Origin: Actomonas sp051209155
Lineage (GTDB): Bacteria; Verrucomicrobiota; Verrucomicrobiia; Opitutales; Opitutaceae
Strand: one strand, 5' to 3'
DNA: 64,000 bases
Assembly (NCBI GenBank): GCA_051209155.1
Contig: JBPJGB010000002.1
The position numbers and the translations under genes were made by a program. The notes under the pieces are model-generated. The model was not told where the DNA came from. It saw only the letters and a program-made list of their open reading frames with translations, and made no database searches. Of this stretch, positions 43,909 to 53,262 are shown in pieces (positions within the stretch are counted from its first letter, which is position 1; each line of letters begins with the position of its first letter).

Positions 43909-46900
43909 ATGCATACCAAAAAAGACAAAACCCTGACTAGGTTTACACTAGCCGCGGTTTCGGCGCTTATGGCGTCTGGATCCGCGTGGGCGCAGTCCAC
44001 GGCTGCTTCGTCTGAAATCGACGACGAGGATGTTATCGTCCTCTCCCCGTTCGAAGTTTCGGCTGAAGAAGACAACCAAGGCTACACTGCTGCTACGACC
44101 CTCGCCGGTAATCGTTTGAACACCGAGCTGCGCGACATCGGTAACGCCGTTACCGTCATCACCAGCCAGTTCCTCGATGATATCGCGGCCACCGACAACG
44201 AATCCCTGCTCCAATACACCACGGGCACGGAAGTCGGTAACATCCAAGGTAACTTCGCCGGTGTCGGCGATGGCACCCGCCTCAACGAAGAAGGCAACTT
44301 CACCAACCCCAACCAGAACACCCGTGTTCGCGGTCTCACCGCGGCCGACACGACGCGTGACTTCTTCCTGACGGACATTCCGTGGGATGGTTACTCCGTC
44401 GACCGTGTCGACCTCCAGCGTGGCCCGAACTCCATTCTGTTCGGTCAGGGCTCCCCGGCCGGTATCATCAACGCCGGCCTCAAGCAGGCGTCCTTCAAGA
44501 ACTCCAACGAAGTCTCCTTCCGTGTGGCCAGCTACGGCTCCGCCCGCGCTGAGGTCGACTTCAACCGCGTTCTCCTCGAAGACCAACTCGCCATTCGCGT
44601 GGCCGCGGTCAAGGATGACACGAAGTTCCAGCAGGACCCGGCCTTCCAAGACACCGAGCGTGTCTTCGCCGCTATCCGTTTTGAACCGGAATTCCTGAAG
44701 CGCGGTTCGGCTCGCACCATCATCAAGGCCAACTTTGAAGATGGTTCGATCAACTCCAACCGCCCCCGCACCCTGCCCCCGTTGGACTACATCACTCCGT
44801 GGTTCTACACCGGCACTTACCAGGGCAGTTGGGATCGCACCTTCACCCACACCTACGAGGATGGCCAGACCATCAGCGTCAACCAGGGTGATCCGCGCAC
44901 CTTCAACTACCTGAACAAGGGCACTTGGAATCCCTTCCAAATCCGTGATGACAACACCGGTCGCCCGGGCCATGGCCTCACCCGTCCCGCCGTTAACGGT
45001 GGTGCGGACGCTGGTCAGCCCAACCGCTGGTTCACGCCTTGGGTGGGTGACTTCGGCTTCGGCGCCTCCCACTATCACTTCAACGGTGATTCCATCGACC
45101 CGGTCGATGCGTGGCAGGCTGAAATCAACGCGGGCTCCGGCTCCGGTGGTATCGCTGCCGACGGTTCGATCGACAACAACTACGTCCTCGGCTTCCACCG
45201 CATGGGCGCTGTCCAGTCCTACTCCACCTTCGCGGTTCGTTCGGGTCTCCCTTACTCCCAGTTCGGTGTCTACAAGGACAACAGCCTCATCGATCCCACG
45301 GTGTTCGACTTCTACAACAACCTGATCGACGGCCCGACCAAGAACGAGTGGCAGGATTTCGACTCCTTCAACGCCTCCATCGCTCAGACCTTCATGAACG
45401 ACAAGTTCGGTGTTGAGCTCGTGTTCAACCAGGAGAACTACGCCAATGGCCGTAACGCCTTCCTCACCGGTGGCGCTCAAGGTATCTACATCGACTTCAA
45501 CAGCGTTTACGCTGATGGCACCGTCGAGGGTATCGCGAACGGTCAGCAGGTGGGTTACGCCGGCGACGATCCGAACTTCCCGAACGGCACCTACTCGCTG
45601 AACCTCCCGAATGCCGATGGCACGCCGAACCCGAACCTGGGTCGTCCGTTCGTCGTTGGCACCGGTGGTGCGAACAACTCCATGGCGAGCGAGCGCGACG
45701 GCTTCCGGGCCACCGCCTTCTTCACCCACGACTTCGCGCGTGACGGTGATGCCAGCTTCCTGCGCCGCTTGGCCGGTAAGCACACCCTCACCGGCCTTTT
45801 CGCCGAGGAGTCCCGTGACACCGACAGCCGCAGCTGGAAGCGTTACGTCGTCGACATTGCTTACTCCGACTTCCTGGGTAACAACGCCGATTGGCACTCC
45901 ACCGAGCGCACGCCGCAGTCCATGGTTTACCTCGGACCGTCCCTCATGAGCGCCAGCTCGGCCTCCGGTGCTGACATTCCGCGTATCACCGCGAACTTCG
46001 ACATGCCCTACAACTACCAGGTCATGCTCTTCGATTCGACCTGGAACCCGCCCGCCGGTGTTCTCCCGAGTGATCCCTGGAACAACCAGTATCAGCTGCC
46101 GTGGCAGACCAATAACTACGAGAGCACGCAGTCTGAGAACCGCTCGAACTACGTCGGCTGGCGCTATGAGCCGGTCACCATCTACGACTCCGAGGACAAC
46201 AACGGTGCCCTCCGTGACTCCCACACCACCTTCGCTCGCCTCACCCGCAACGAAGTTGAGTCCCAAGCCTTCGTCTGGCAGGCCCACCTGCTCGATAACG
46301 CCATCGTTGGCACTTGGGGCTGGCGTGAAGACACGGCCCGCTCTTGGGAATACTCCCAGAACACCAACGGCCTCACCCGCGACGATCGTCTCGACCTCTC
46401 CCCGGGCACCTACAAGCTGCGCACCGATCCGGACAACGAGCTCACGGTTGAATCCACCAGCTACTCCATCGTGGCTCACTTGGATGAACTTCCGGGTCTC
46501 AAGAACCTGACCGAGCGTCTGCCGTTCCTCACCACCATCTACTACAACGAGTCCGAGAACTTCCAGCCCGCCGCTGAGCGCGTGGATGTCTACGGCGAGC
46601 CGATCCCGGCTCCGTCCGGTGTCACCACCGACGTGGGTGTCCTCCTTGAGTCCAAGGATGGCCGCTTCTCCCTCAAGGTGAACAAGTATGAGACCGAGGT
46701 GCTGCAGGCTTCGTCCTCCGGCCTCAACGGTGCCTGGTTCATCGGCGCGTCCCAGACGTGGTCCGGCAACTGGGTCAATCGTTACGAATACGACCTCCAG
46801 TTCGGCTTCGCCCCGGGCGATGTCGCGACCGCTCCGGATCCTGAGAACTCCCTGTATAACTACGGTGGTGGCCAGGACGGTGAAGACTACATCGCTGCTC

Positions 46901-47727
46901 ACGAGCGCGAGCTCCGTCACATCGCCCTCTGGCGCGAGTGGCAGGCCAGCGTTGATCCCCGCTTCTACGAGGCTTGGGGCTTCAACCCGATGACCTGGGC
47001 CAGCGGCGACAGCCAGCTGTCCGAGCGCGTCCCGGCCGGTTTCACCGTCCCTGAAGACGCTGTCTCCAAGGGTTATGAAATCGAGTTCAATGCTCAGCCG
47101 ACCCGTAACTGGCGCCTGACCCTCAACGCTTCGAAGACCACTGCGGTCCGCAAGAACATCGGTGGTGCGAACCTCGCCGAGTTCGTCGATGCGTATGAGA
47201 ACTTCCTGAACAACACCGACGGTGGCGACCTCCGCATCTGGTGGGGCGGCGCCGGTAACGAGCGTTCCCTGTTCCAGTGGAACCAGAACGTCGGTTCCGA
47301 GTGGGCCGCCCGCAAGCTGCAGGAAGGCACCGACGTGCCGGAACTGCGCGAGTGGCGCGTGAACGCAATCACCAACTACGACTTCGACGAGGGTCTCCTC
47401 AAGGGTGTCAACATTGGTGCCGCTATCCGCTGGCAGGACGACGTGGTCATCGGCTTCAAGCCGATCCCGAACCCGACCAACCCGGGTCGTGTCAACTTCG
47501 ACCTCGACAACCCGTATCGTGGTCCGGCCGAGACCAACATCGATATGTGGGTCGGTTACAGCCGCCGCCTCAGCGACAAGATCGACTGGCGCGTCCAGCT
47601 CAACGTGCGTAACGTGGGCGAAGGCGATAACCTGATCCCGATCACGGTCCAGCCTGACGGCACGCCGGCAACCTACCGTATTGGTCCGCGCCAGACTTGG
47701 TCGCTTACCAATACCTTCCGGTTCTAA
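43909..47727 (+). CDS. TonB-dependent outer-membrane receptor
   Basis: The 1,272-residue protein has a signal peptide (LAAVSALMASGSAWA^QS). A TonB-box-like leader (DVIVLSPFEVSAEEDNQGY) of the Opitutaceae type follows, then a plug domain (about 60-190; RGLTAADTTRDFFLTDIPWDGY, VDRVDLQRGPNSILFGQGSP, AGIINAGLK) and a large beta barrel ending in the aromatic C-terminus WSLTNTFRF needed for outer-membrane insertion. There is no SusD partner and no N-terminal carboxypeptidase-like domain. Codon choice (GGT, CGT, AAC, TCC, GTT) differs from its neighbours and suggests strong expression. The ligand cannot be read from sequence. A long structured leader precedes it and a strong terminator follows. Confidence 0.95.
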   Translation: MHTKKDKTLTRFTLAAVSALMASGSAWAQSTAASSEIDDEDVIVLSPFEVSAEEDNQGYTAATTLAGNRLNTELRDIGNAVTVITSQFLDDIAATDNESLLQYTTGTEVGNIQGNFAGVGDGTRLNEEGNFTNPNQNTRVRGLTAADTTRDFFLTDIPWDGYSVDRVDLQRGPNSILFGQGSPAGIINAGLKQASFKNSNEVSFRVASYGSARAEVDFNRVLLEDQLAIRVAAVKDDTKFQQDPAFQDTERVFAAIRFEPEFLKRGSARTIIKANFEDGSINSNRPRTLPPLDYITPWFYTGTYQGSWDRTFTHTYEDGQTISVNQGDPRTFNYLNKGTWNPFQIRDDNTGRPGHGLTRPAVNGGADAGQPNRWFTPWVGDFGFGASHYHFNGDSIDPVDAWQAEINAGSGSGGIAADGSIDNNYVLGFHRMGAVQSYSTFAVRSGLPYSQFGVYKDNSLIDPTVFDFYNNLIDGPTKNEWQDFDSFNASIAQTFMNDKFGVELVFNQENYANGRNAFLTGGAQGIYIDFNSVYADGTVEGIANGQQVGYAGDDPNFPNGTYSLNLPNADGTPNPNLGRPFVVGTGGANNSMASERDGFRATAFFTHDFARDGDASFLRRLAGKHTLTGLFAEESRDTDSRSWKRYVVDIAYSDFLGNNADWHSTERTPQSMVYLGPSLMSASSASGADIPRITANFDMPYNYQVMLFDSTWNPPAGVLPSDPWNNQYQLPWQTNNYESTQSENRSNYVGWRYEPVTIYDSEDNNGALRDSHTTFARLTRNEVESQAFVWQAHLLDNAIVGTWGWREDTARSWEYSQNTNGLTRDDRLDLSPGTYKLRTDPDNELTVESTSYSIVAHLDELPGLKNLTERLPFLTTIYYNESENFQPAAERVDVYGEPIPAPSGVTTDVGVLLESKDGRFSLKVNKYETEVLQASSSGLNGAWFIGASQTWSGNWVNRYEYDLQFGFAPGDVATAPDPENSLYNYGGGQDGEDYIAAHERELRHIALWREWQASVDPRFYEAWGFNPMTWASGDSQLSERVPAGFTVPEDAVSKGYEIEFNAQPTRNWRLTLNASKTTAVRKNIGGANLAEFVDAYENFLNNTDGGDLRIWWGGAGNERSLFQWNQNVGSEWAARKLQEGTDVPELREWRVNAITNYDFDEGLLKGVNIGAAIRWQDDVVIGFKPIPNPTNPGRVNFDLDNPYRGPAETNIDMWVGYSRRLSDKIDWRVQLNVRNVGEGDNLIPITVQPDGTPATYRIGPRQTWSLTNTFRF

Positions 47728-47750
47728 GCTGACCGCTGTCTAAAAACTTC

Positions 47751-47785
47751 AACGCCCCCCGGTTTCCCGGGGGGCGTTTTTTTTT
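47751..47785 (+). terminator. Strong Rho-independent terminator of the TonB receptor gene
   Basis: AACGCCCCCCGG (47751-47762), loop TTTC and CCGGGGGGCGTT (47767-47778) make a perfect 12-bp GC-rich stem followed at once by an unbroken T-tract to 47785. It lies 23 bp after the stop codon. It should separate the receptor from the short CRTAC gene downstream. Confidence 0.95.
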
Positions 47786-47851
47786 ACCCCACGTTTGATT
47801 TCGTCCGAGATGGTCAAAGCCTTTGGGTAATTCGTTGCCCGGGCACCCGCT

Positions 47852-50167
47852 ATGCACTCATTCCGATCTACCCCTTCGCCCACCGCCCAACTTCGCCACG
47901 GCCCAACCGGCCTTCGCGGCGTAGTGCTGGCGCTCGCCATTGGCGCGACCGCCTCCGCTCAACCCCTCGGCGATCTCAGTGGCGACCGCCAACCGCCGGA
48001 GACCCGCAGAATGAACGAGCGGGTGAGTCAACTCTGGGCGGATTCCGATCCGATCGAAAATTTTTACCTCAACGATCGCGCGGTCGAGGTCGCGCGGCTC
48101 AAGGCGGCCGCGGTCGCAGCCGATATCGTGGCGCGTCTGCAGCTGCTCGAGAGCCCGGAACGTTACCTGTTGTTTGCCGGCCAGACCGCGGACGCGCTGG
48201 CTGAGTTTGAGTCGCTGCAGCAACAACTCGTCGCTTCGGGACGGGAGGTCCCGGCGGGGCTGCGTCGGGAAATGCTCATGTTTGAGGCCATCTGTCACCT
48301 GCGTCTCGGCGAGCAACAGAACTGCCTCAACAATCACAACGCCGACTCCTGCCTGTTTCCGATTCAAGGCGGCGGGGTGCACCAACAGCAGGAGGGCTCA
48401 CGCAATGCCATCAAACTTTTGCGGCAGGTGTTGCGGGAGGATCAAAACGATCTCGAAGCCCGTTGGCTGCTGAACATCGCCTACATGACCCTCGGTGAGT
48501 ATCCCGACCAGGTTCCGGCGGACTGGCTCATCGCGCCGGAAACCTTCGCTTCGGATTATCCCTTGCCGCGATTTCCCGATGTCGCCGGCGCGTTGGGGCT
48601 GGCAGTTGATGATTTGTCGGGCGGTGTGGTGCTGGACGACTTCGACAATGACGGGTTCCTCGACTTGTTCGTTTCCGCATCCGGGCCGCAGAGCCAAGTG
48701 CGCCTGTTTCGCAATCGTGGCGATGGCACCTTTGTCGATCGCACCGCCGAAGCTGGACTATCGGGCGTCACGGGCGGGCTGAATCTGGTGCATGCCGACT
48801 ATGACAACGACGGATATGTCGATGTGCTGCTCCTGCGCACCGGTTGGCTGCGCGGCGAAGGGCTGCACCCCAACTCGCTCTTCCGTAACAACGGCGATTT
48901 CACCTTCACCGATGTCACCGAAGCCGCTGGTCTCTTGAGTTACCATCCCACCCAGACGGCGGCCTGGTTCGACTACAATGGCGACGGTTGGATCGACCTG
49001 TTCATCGGCAACGAGACCTGGACGACGGGTAACGACCAGCCGTGTGAACTTTACCGCAACAACGGGGACGGCACCTTCACTGAGGTGGCCCGCCAGTTTC
49101 GTCTCAATGTCGAACAATACGTCAAAGCCGCCGTTGCCGGCGACTACGACAACGACGGCCGCCCGGACCTTTACCTGTCGCTCATGGGCGGCCGCAACAT
49201 CCTGCTGCACAACGAAGGCCCGGCCCGTGGCCAGGAGGGCCCGGAGGCGCGGTGGCGCTTTCGCAACGCCGCCAACCGGGCCGGCGTCGTCGCGCCCATG
49301 GTGAGTTTTCCCAGCTGGTGGTTCGACTACGATAACGACGGTTGGCTCGATCTCTTCGTCTCGGGCTACAACATTTCCAGCGTCGGTGACGTTGCGGCCG
49401 ATTATCTCGGACTGCCGCACAATGCCGAGCTGCCAAAATTGTATCGAAACCTTGGTGACGAGACCTTTGCCGACGTCACCGAGGAGGCGGGGGTGGCCAC
49501 CGTGCTCCTCACCATGGGCTGCAACTTTGGCGACCTCGACAATGACGGTTGGCTCGATTTTTACGCGGCCACCGGGGACCCGGAATACGAATCACTCACC
49601 CCTTCTCGCATGTTTCGCAACGACGGTGCCGGGCACTTTCAGGATGTCACCACCGCCGGCGGGTTCGGGCAGTTGCAGAAGGGGCATGGGATCGCCTTCG
49701 GTGATATCGATAACGACGGCGACCAGGACATCTATTCCGTCGTGGGCGGCGTGCTCGCGGGGGATCATTACCCCAACCAACTTTTCGCCAATCCGGGCAA
49801 CGCCAACCACTGGGTGACGCTCCGCCTCGAGGGCGTCACGTCCAACCGTGCCGCGATAGGCGCCCGCCTGACGCTGACCGTCGCCGATGCGGTGGGGCGC
49901 ACCCGCAAGATCCATCGTGAGGTCAACAGCGGCGGTAGTTTTGGTGGTTCGCCGTTCCGGCAGGAAATCGGTCTGGGCGAATCGAGTGATATTCGATCTG
50001 TCGAAATTTTCTGGCCCGTGACGGGACAAACCCAGCGGGTCGAAGGTGTGGCCGCGGACGGGTTTTATCGCATTCGCGAAGACAGTTCTGTGGCCGAGCG
50101 ACTCAACCTTGGAACCTTCGCCTTGCCGGAGGCCGGGATGGCGGGTGGTGGCCACCACCACCATTGA
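47852..50167 (+). CDS. Short CRTAC paralogue: exported FG-GAP/VCBS and ASPIC/UnbV protein
   Basis: The 771-residue protein is a close parallel of the 35141-37408 product. It has a signal peptide (GVVLALAIGATASAQ) and a helical N-terminal part with the same box (Cys148, Cys158, His162, Cys167, His177 in GEQQNCLNNHNADSC). Seven FG-GAP/VCBS repeats follow (DFDNDGFLDLF, DYDNDGYVDV, DYNGDGWIDLF, DYDNDGRPDLY, DYDNDGWLDLF, DLDNDGWLDFY, DIDNDGDQDIY). An ASPIC/UnbV domain (KIHREVNSGGSFGGSP, VEIFWPVTGQTQRV) ends in GGGHHHH. It is cut off from the TonB receptor by a strong terminator, so it has its own promoter in the 66 bp before the ATG. It is convergent with the TPR gene, stops 12 bp apart. Confidence 0.88.
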   Translation: MHSFRSTPSPTAQLRHGPTGLRGVVLALAIGATASAQPLGDLSGDRQPPETRRMNERVSQLWADSDPIENFYLNDRAVEVARLKAAAVAADIVARLQLLESPERYLLFAGQTADALAEFESLQQQLVASGREVPAGLRREMLMFEAICHLRLGEQQNCLNNHNADSCLFPIQGGGVHQQQEGSRNAIKLLRQVLREDQNDLEARWLLNIAYMTLGEYPDQVPADWLIAPETFASDYPLPRFPDVAGALGLAVDDLSGGVVLDDFDNDGFLDLFVSASGPQSQVRLFRNRGDGTFVDRTAEAGLSGVTGGLNLVHADYDNDGYVDVLLLRTGWLRGEGLHPNSLFRNNGDFTFTDVTEAAGLLSYHPTQTAAWFDYNGDGWIDLFIGNETWTTGNDQPCELYRNNGDGTFTEVARQFRLNVEQYVKAAVAGDYDNDGRPDLYLSLMGGRNILLHNEGPARGQEGPEARWRFRNAANRAGVVAPMVSFPSWWFDYDNDGWLDLFVSGYNISSVGDVAADYLGLPHNAELPKLYRNLGDETFADVTEEAGVATVLLTMGCNFGDLDNDGWLDFYAATGDPEYESLTPSRMFRNDGAGHFQDVTTAGGFGQLQKGHGIAFGDIDNDGDQDIYSVVGGVLAGDHYPNQLFANPGNANHWVTLRLEGVTSNRAAIGARLTLTVADAVGRTRKIHREVNSGGSFGGSPFRQEIGLGESSDIRSVEIFWPVTGQTQRVEGVAADGFYRIREDSSVAERLNLGTFALPEAGMAGGGHHHH

Positions 50168-50179
50168 TCGATCCAGCGC

Positions 50180-51964
50180 CTAGCGGCGCGGGAGTTGGCC
50201 GAGGATCTCGCGGCAAAAGGCGGCCAGTTTCTCGTCGCCAGCGGCGGCGGCGGTGTCGGCCGCCTGGGTGAGCAGTTGGCGGGCTTCGGCGAATCGTCGG
50301 GTGCGGGCGTAAGCCTGGGCCAGGAGCATGGCGGCTCGCGGTGTGTTGGGCTCCTGGGCGTGATAGGCCTCCAAGGGTGCGACGGCTTGGGCGAACTGAC
50401 CGGCTTCCAGATAGAGGCCGCCCAGCCGCGGTGCGAGGCCGGGCAACGCGGCGTCGATCTCAAAGGCCTTGGCGAACGCCGCGAGCGCGGCGGACGCATT
50501 GCCGGCTCGCTCGGCCCCGAGACCGCGTTGCAGGTGCCATTGCGCCGTGATGCGTCGGACCTCGGGCACGCCGGAGTAGGCGTCAAAGAGTCGTTCGATC
50601 CACGGCTGGGCCGCGTCGAGATTGCCGGCCGAAAGTTCGCGGGTGGCCAGGAAGAGCAGCGTCTGCGGATAGGTGGGTTTCCGCTTCAGGGATTGGTGGT
50701 AATGGAACAGAGCTTCTTCCTCGGCGCCACGATTGTAGAGCAGGGTGGCGAGGTTGAAGTTGGTGTCGGGGTCGAGCGGGTTGATTTCCAGCGCTGCGCG
50801 GAAAGCCTCGATCGCGGCGGTCGATTGATCGGTCATGCGGAGCGCGACGCCCAGGGTGTTGAGCAGTTCGAAAGATTCCGGATGGGTCCTCAAACCTTCC
50901 TGCAGGATGGTCACCGCTTCGCCGGCGCGGTCGGTTTCCTGCAGGGCTTGCGCGAGGTTGCTGAAGACGGCGATCGGCACGACTTGCCCGGTTTGGGCGT
51001 AGCGAACTTTGGCCTCCTGCGTCAGTTGGGCGGCTTGCGCCGGTTGGCCCGTGTTGAGGTGCACATTGCCCAGCAGTTCATAACCGTTGGGGTCGGTGGG
51101 CTGGATCGCGATGGCTCGCTGGAGCATTTCTCGGGCGTTGTCGTAGCGCCGATTCTGGTATTCGCGCATGCCCAGAATGCGCAGGCGACCGGGGTCGTAG
51201 CACTCGGCTTCGATCTCCAGCATCCACGGGTCCCGCGCTTGCTCAAAGCGGCCGGCTTGGTGTCCGAGCCAGCGGTGGTGCTGGGCGAGGGCGGTGTTGC
51301 CGTCCTCGGTCGCCAGCTGGGCGAAGAGATTGTGGGCGGCGGAGAATTGAGGATGATCGCCGATGATGGCCAGCAACTGGGCCTTGGCGGCGTCGCGATC
51401 AAAATCAATCAGGGCCAGCCGGGCCAATCCGAGCCGGGCGTGGGCATCGCCGGGTTCGAGTGCCAGGCGGCGTTCGTAGCTCTGGCGGGCGAGGGCATAG
51501 CGGCTGCGCTTGAACGCGAGGTCGGCCTGTTGCAGCCAGGCCGGAGAATAGTCGGGGGACCGACGCACCGTGGCCGCCAGTTGGCGTGAGATTTCGTCTT
51601 GGTCGCTGCGAATGCGCGCCAGTTGGGCCAGATAGTGCGTCCAGTGGCCGTCGGTTTCATCTTCTCTGGCCAGCAGGCGCCAGCAGCGGGCGGCGGCCTG
51701 GTCGTAACCATTGGCGTGATACAGTCGGCCCAGGGCGGCCACCTTCGCGAGGGTCGGGCTCTCACGCGCGGCCTGCTCGGCGCCCTCAATTTCTTCGTTG
51801 AGCCGGGGATTGTTGACCGCCGGCTGAACGGGCTTTGGCAGGCCTTCCCGCAGACGGTCGGTCTGGCGGGGCAGGCTGATGGCCAAAGCCAGTGCCGCGC
51901 CGACGACGGCGGCCAGCAGGTGGGCGAGCAGTGCCCGGGAGGTTGAGGCTACTTTCTGCGCCAT
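50180..51964 (-). CDS. Membrane-anchored TPR protein
   Basis: The frame is open up to 52165, but the ATG at 51964 gives a credible 594-residue protein (MAQKVASTSRALLAHLLAAVVGAALALA) with one N-terminal membrane segment or signal anchor, and overlaps the upstream stop by 16 bp. The rest is a TPR superhelix of about a dozen units (for example GYELLGNVHLNTGQPAQAA, LNTLGVALRMTDQSTAAIEA, NFNLATLLYNRGAEEEAL). No catalytic residues are seen; TPR arrays hold protein partners. It is third in a minus-strand operon after a membrane protein and an FG-GAP protein, which suggests it works with them in the periplasm. Confidence 0.85.
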   Translation of the reverse strand: MAQKVASTSRALLAHLLAAVVGAALALAISLPRQTDRLREGLPKPVQPAVNNPRLNEEIEGAEQAARESPTLAKVAALGRLYHANGYDQAAARCWRLLAREDETDGHWTHYLAQLARIRSDQDEISRQLAATVRRSPDYSPAWLQQADLAFKRSRYALARQSYERRLALEPGDAHARLGLARLALIDFDRDAAKAQLLAIIGDHPQFSAAHNLFAQLATEDGNTALAQHHRWLGHQAGRFEQARDPWMLEIEAECYDPGRLRILGMREYQNRRYDNAREMLQRAIAIQPTDPNGYELLGNVHLNTGQPAQAAQLTQEAKVRYAQTGQVVPIAVFSNLAQALQETDRAGEAVTILQEGLRTHPESFELLNTLGVALRMTDQSTAAIEAFRAALEINPLDPDTNFNLATLLYNRGAEEEALFHYHQSLKRKPTYPQTLLFLATRELSAGNLDAAQPWIERLFDAYSGVPEVRRITAQWHLQRGLGAERAGNASAALAAFAKAFEIDAALPGLAPRLGGLYLEAGQFAQAVAPLEAYHAQEPNTPRAAMLLAQAYARTRRFAEARQLLTQAADTAAAAGDEKLAAFCREILGQLPRR

Positions 51965-53256
51965 AGCATGATGCTGCTCATGTTTTCGTAGGGCGGGAAG
52001 GCGTGGAAGCCGCCCGTGACCAGCTCTGGCACGCCGTCGCCATCGAGATCGCCGGCGGCGACCGTGATCATCTGGATGGGCGTGCGGGCCAGCACGACGG
52101 GGGTGAAGTTTTCCGAGCCGTCGTTGATGAAGGCCATGAGGGCTGGAGTCTGCGGGTCGGACCAATCACCGAATCCGCTGACGGCGACGAGGTCGGTGGC
52201 GCCGTCGCCGTTCAGGTCGGCGGGGGCCGGGGCGTAGGCGCCGCCCATGTCACCGATCCGCTGATACGTGAAGGCTCCGTTGCCGTCGTTGCGCAGCCAT
52301 TGCAGGCCGTGCCAGGGGCGGGGGCCGCGCACCGCGTAATCGAAGCCATCGCCGTTGCTCACCAGCAGGTCGGGCCGGCCGTCGCGATTGAGATCATGCA
52401 CCCGCATGCCGCTGCCCCCGAAGTCCTCGTTGGTCGATCCCCAGAGGATGCGTTCTTCGAACCGGCCTCCTCCTTGGTTGCTGAACAGGTGCACTTCTTC
52501 CCATTCCTGGGTGATGAAAGCGGCGAAGTCCGGGCGGCCGTCGCCGTCGAAATCCGCCACCGGCGTGTGCACGCAACCGGATTGTTCGTTCACGAGGTGG
52601 CTGGTGAATGCCCAGTCGCCGTGGTTTTCGAGCCAGCGGGACTCTCCTTGGTCGTAGCCGAACTGGCCGACGATCAGGTCGAGTCGACCGTCTGGATGCG
52701 CCATGAGGTTGGCGGCCCGCACATCGGTGACCCGGGCCACGTTCTCGAGCAGGACCCGCGGCTGAAAGCGTTGGTTGTCGAGGTTCTCCAGCACCACCAC
52801 CGAGCCGATGCGGTCATTGTTGGGCGTGATCTGCCCCATGCTGGCCACGAGCACGTCGAGGCGACCGTTCCCGTAGATGTCGGCCGCGGCGACATGGGCC
52901 GGTCCGGCAATGTCCTCGCCGATGATGGCCTCCACGAAGGCGCCTGTTTCATCCTGGCGAATCCAGCGCACGGTGTTGGTCGAGCCTTCGCAGTAGAGCA
53001 CGTCGAGCCGCCCGTCCTGGTCGAGGTCGATGAGGTCAACATGCGTGACATAGGGCCGACCAAATTCCTCCACCGGGGCACCGATTGGCTCGGGAACAAA
53101 GGCCAAGTCTCCCGAACTCAGCCGGGCCAGGCTGGTATTGTCGGCCGGGGCGATGTCAGCCGGTGTCATGAACTTGGCGATACCGAGTCCCACCGCGGCG
53201 CCGAGCAGGGCGCTCAGGGACAGGGTGCCGATTCGTTTTCCGCGCGCCGAGGCCAT
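51949..53256 (-). CDS. FG-GAP/VCBS beta-propeller protein with N-terminal anchor
   Basis: The 435-residue protein has an N-terminal hydrophobic segment (LSLSALLGAAVGLGIAKF) that may be an uncleaved anchor. It is followed by a single propeller of about seven FG-GAP/VCBS repeats (DLDQDGRLDVLYCEG, DIYGNGRLDVLVA, DFDGDGRPDFAAF, DLNRDGRPDLLVS, DLNGDGATDLVAV, DLDGDGVPELVTGG). No ASPIC/UnbV domain is present, unlike the other family members here. It starts six bases after the GT-C-like gene and overlaps the TPR gene, so all three are co-transcribed and translationally linked. Confidence 0.87.
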   Translation of the reverse strand: MASARGKRIGTLSLSALLGAAVGLGIAKFMTPADIAPADNTSLARLSSGDLAFVPEPIGAPVEEFGRPYVTHVDLIDLDQDGRLDVLYCEGSTNTVRWIRQDETGAFVEAIIGEDIAGPAHVAAADIYGNGRLDVLVASMGQITPNNDRIGSVVVLENLDNQRFQPRVLLENVARVTDVRAANLMAHPDGRLDLIVGQFGYDQGESRWLENHGDWAFTSHLVNEQSGCVHTPVADFDGDGRPDFAAFITQEWEEVHLFSNQGGGRFEERILWGSTNEDFGGSGMRVHDLNRDGRPDLLVSNGDGFDYAVRGPRPWHGLQWLRNDGNGAFTYQRIGDMGGAYAPAPADLNGDGATDLVAVSGFGDWSDPQTPALMAFINDGSENFTPVVLARTPIQMITVAAGDLDGDGVPELVTGGFHAFPPYENMSSIMLWRRK

Positions 53257-53262
53257 GTCGAC

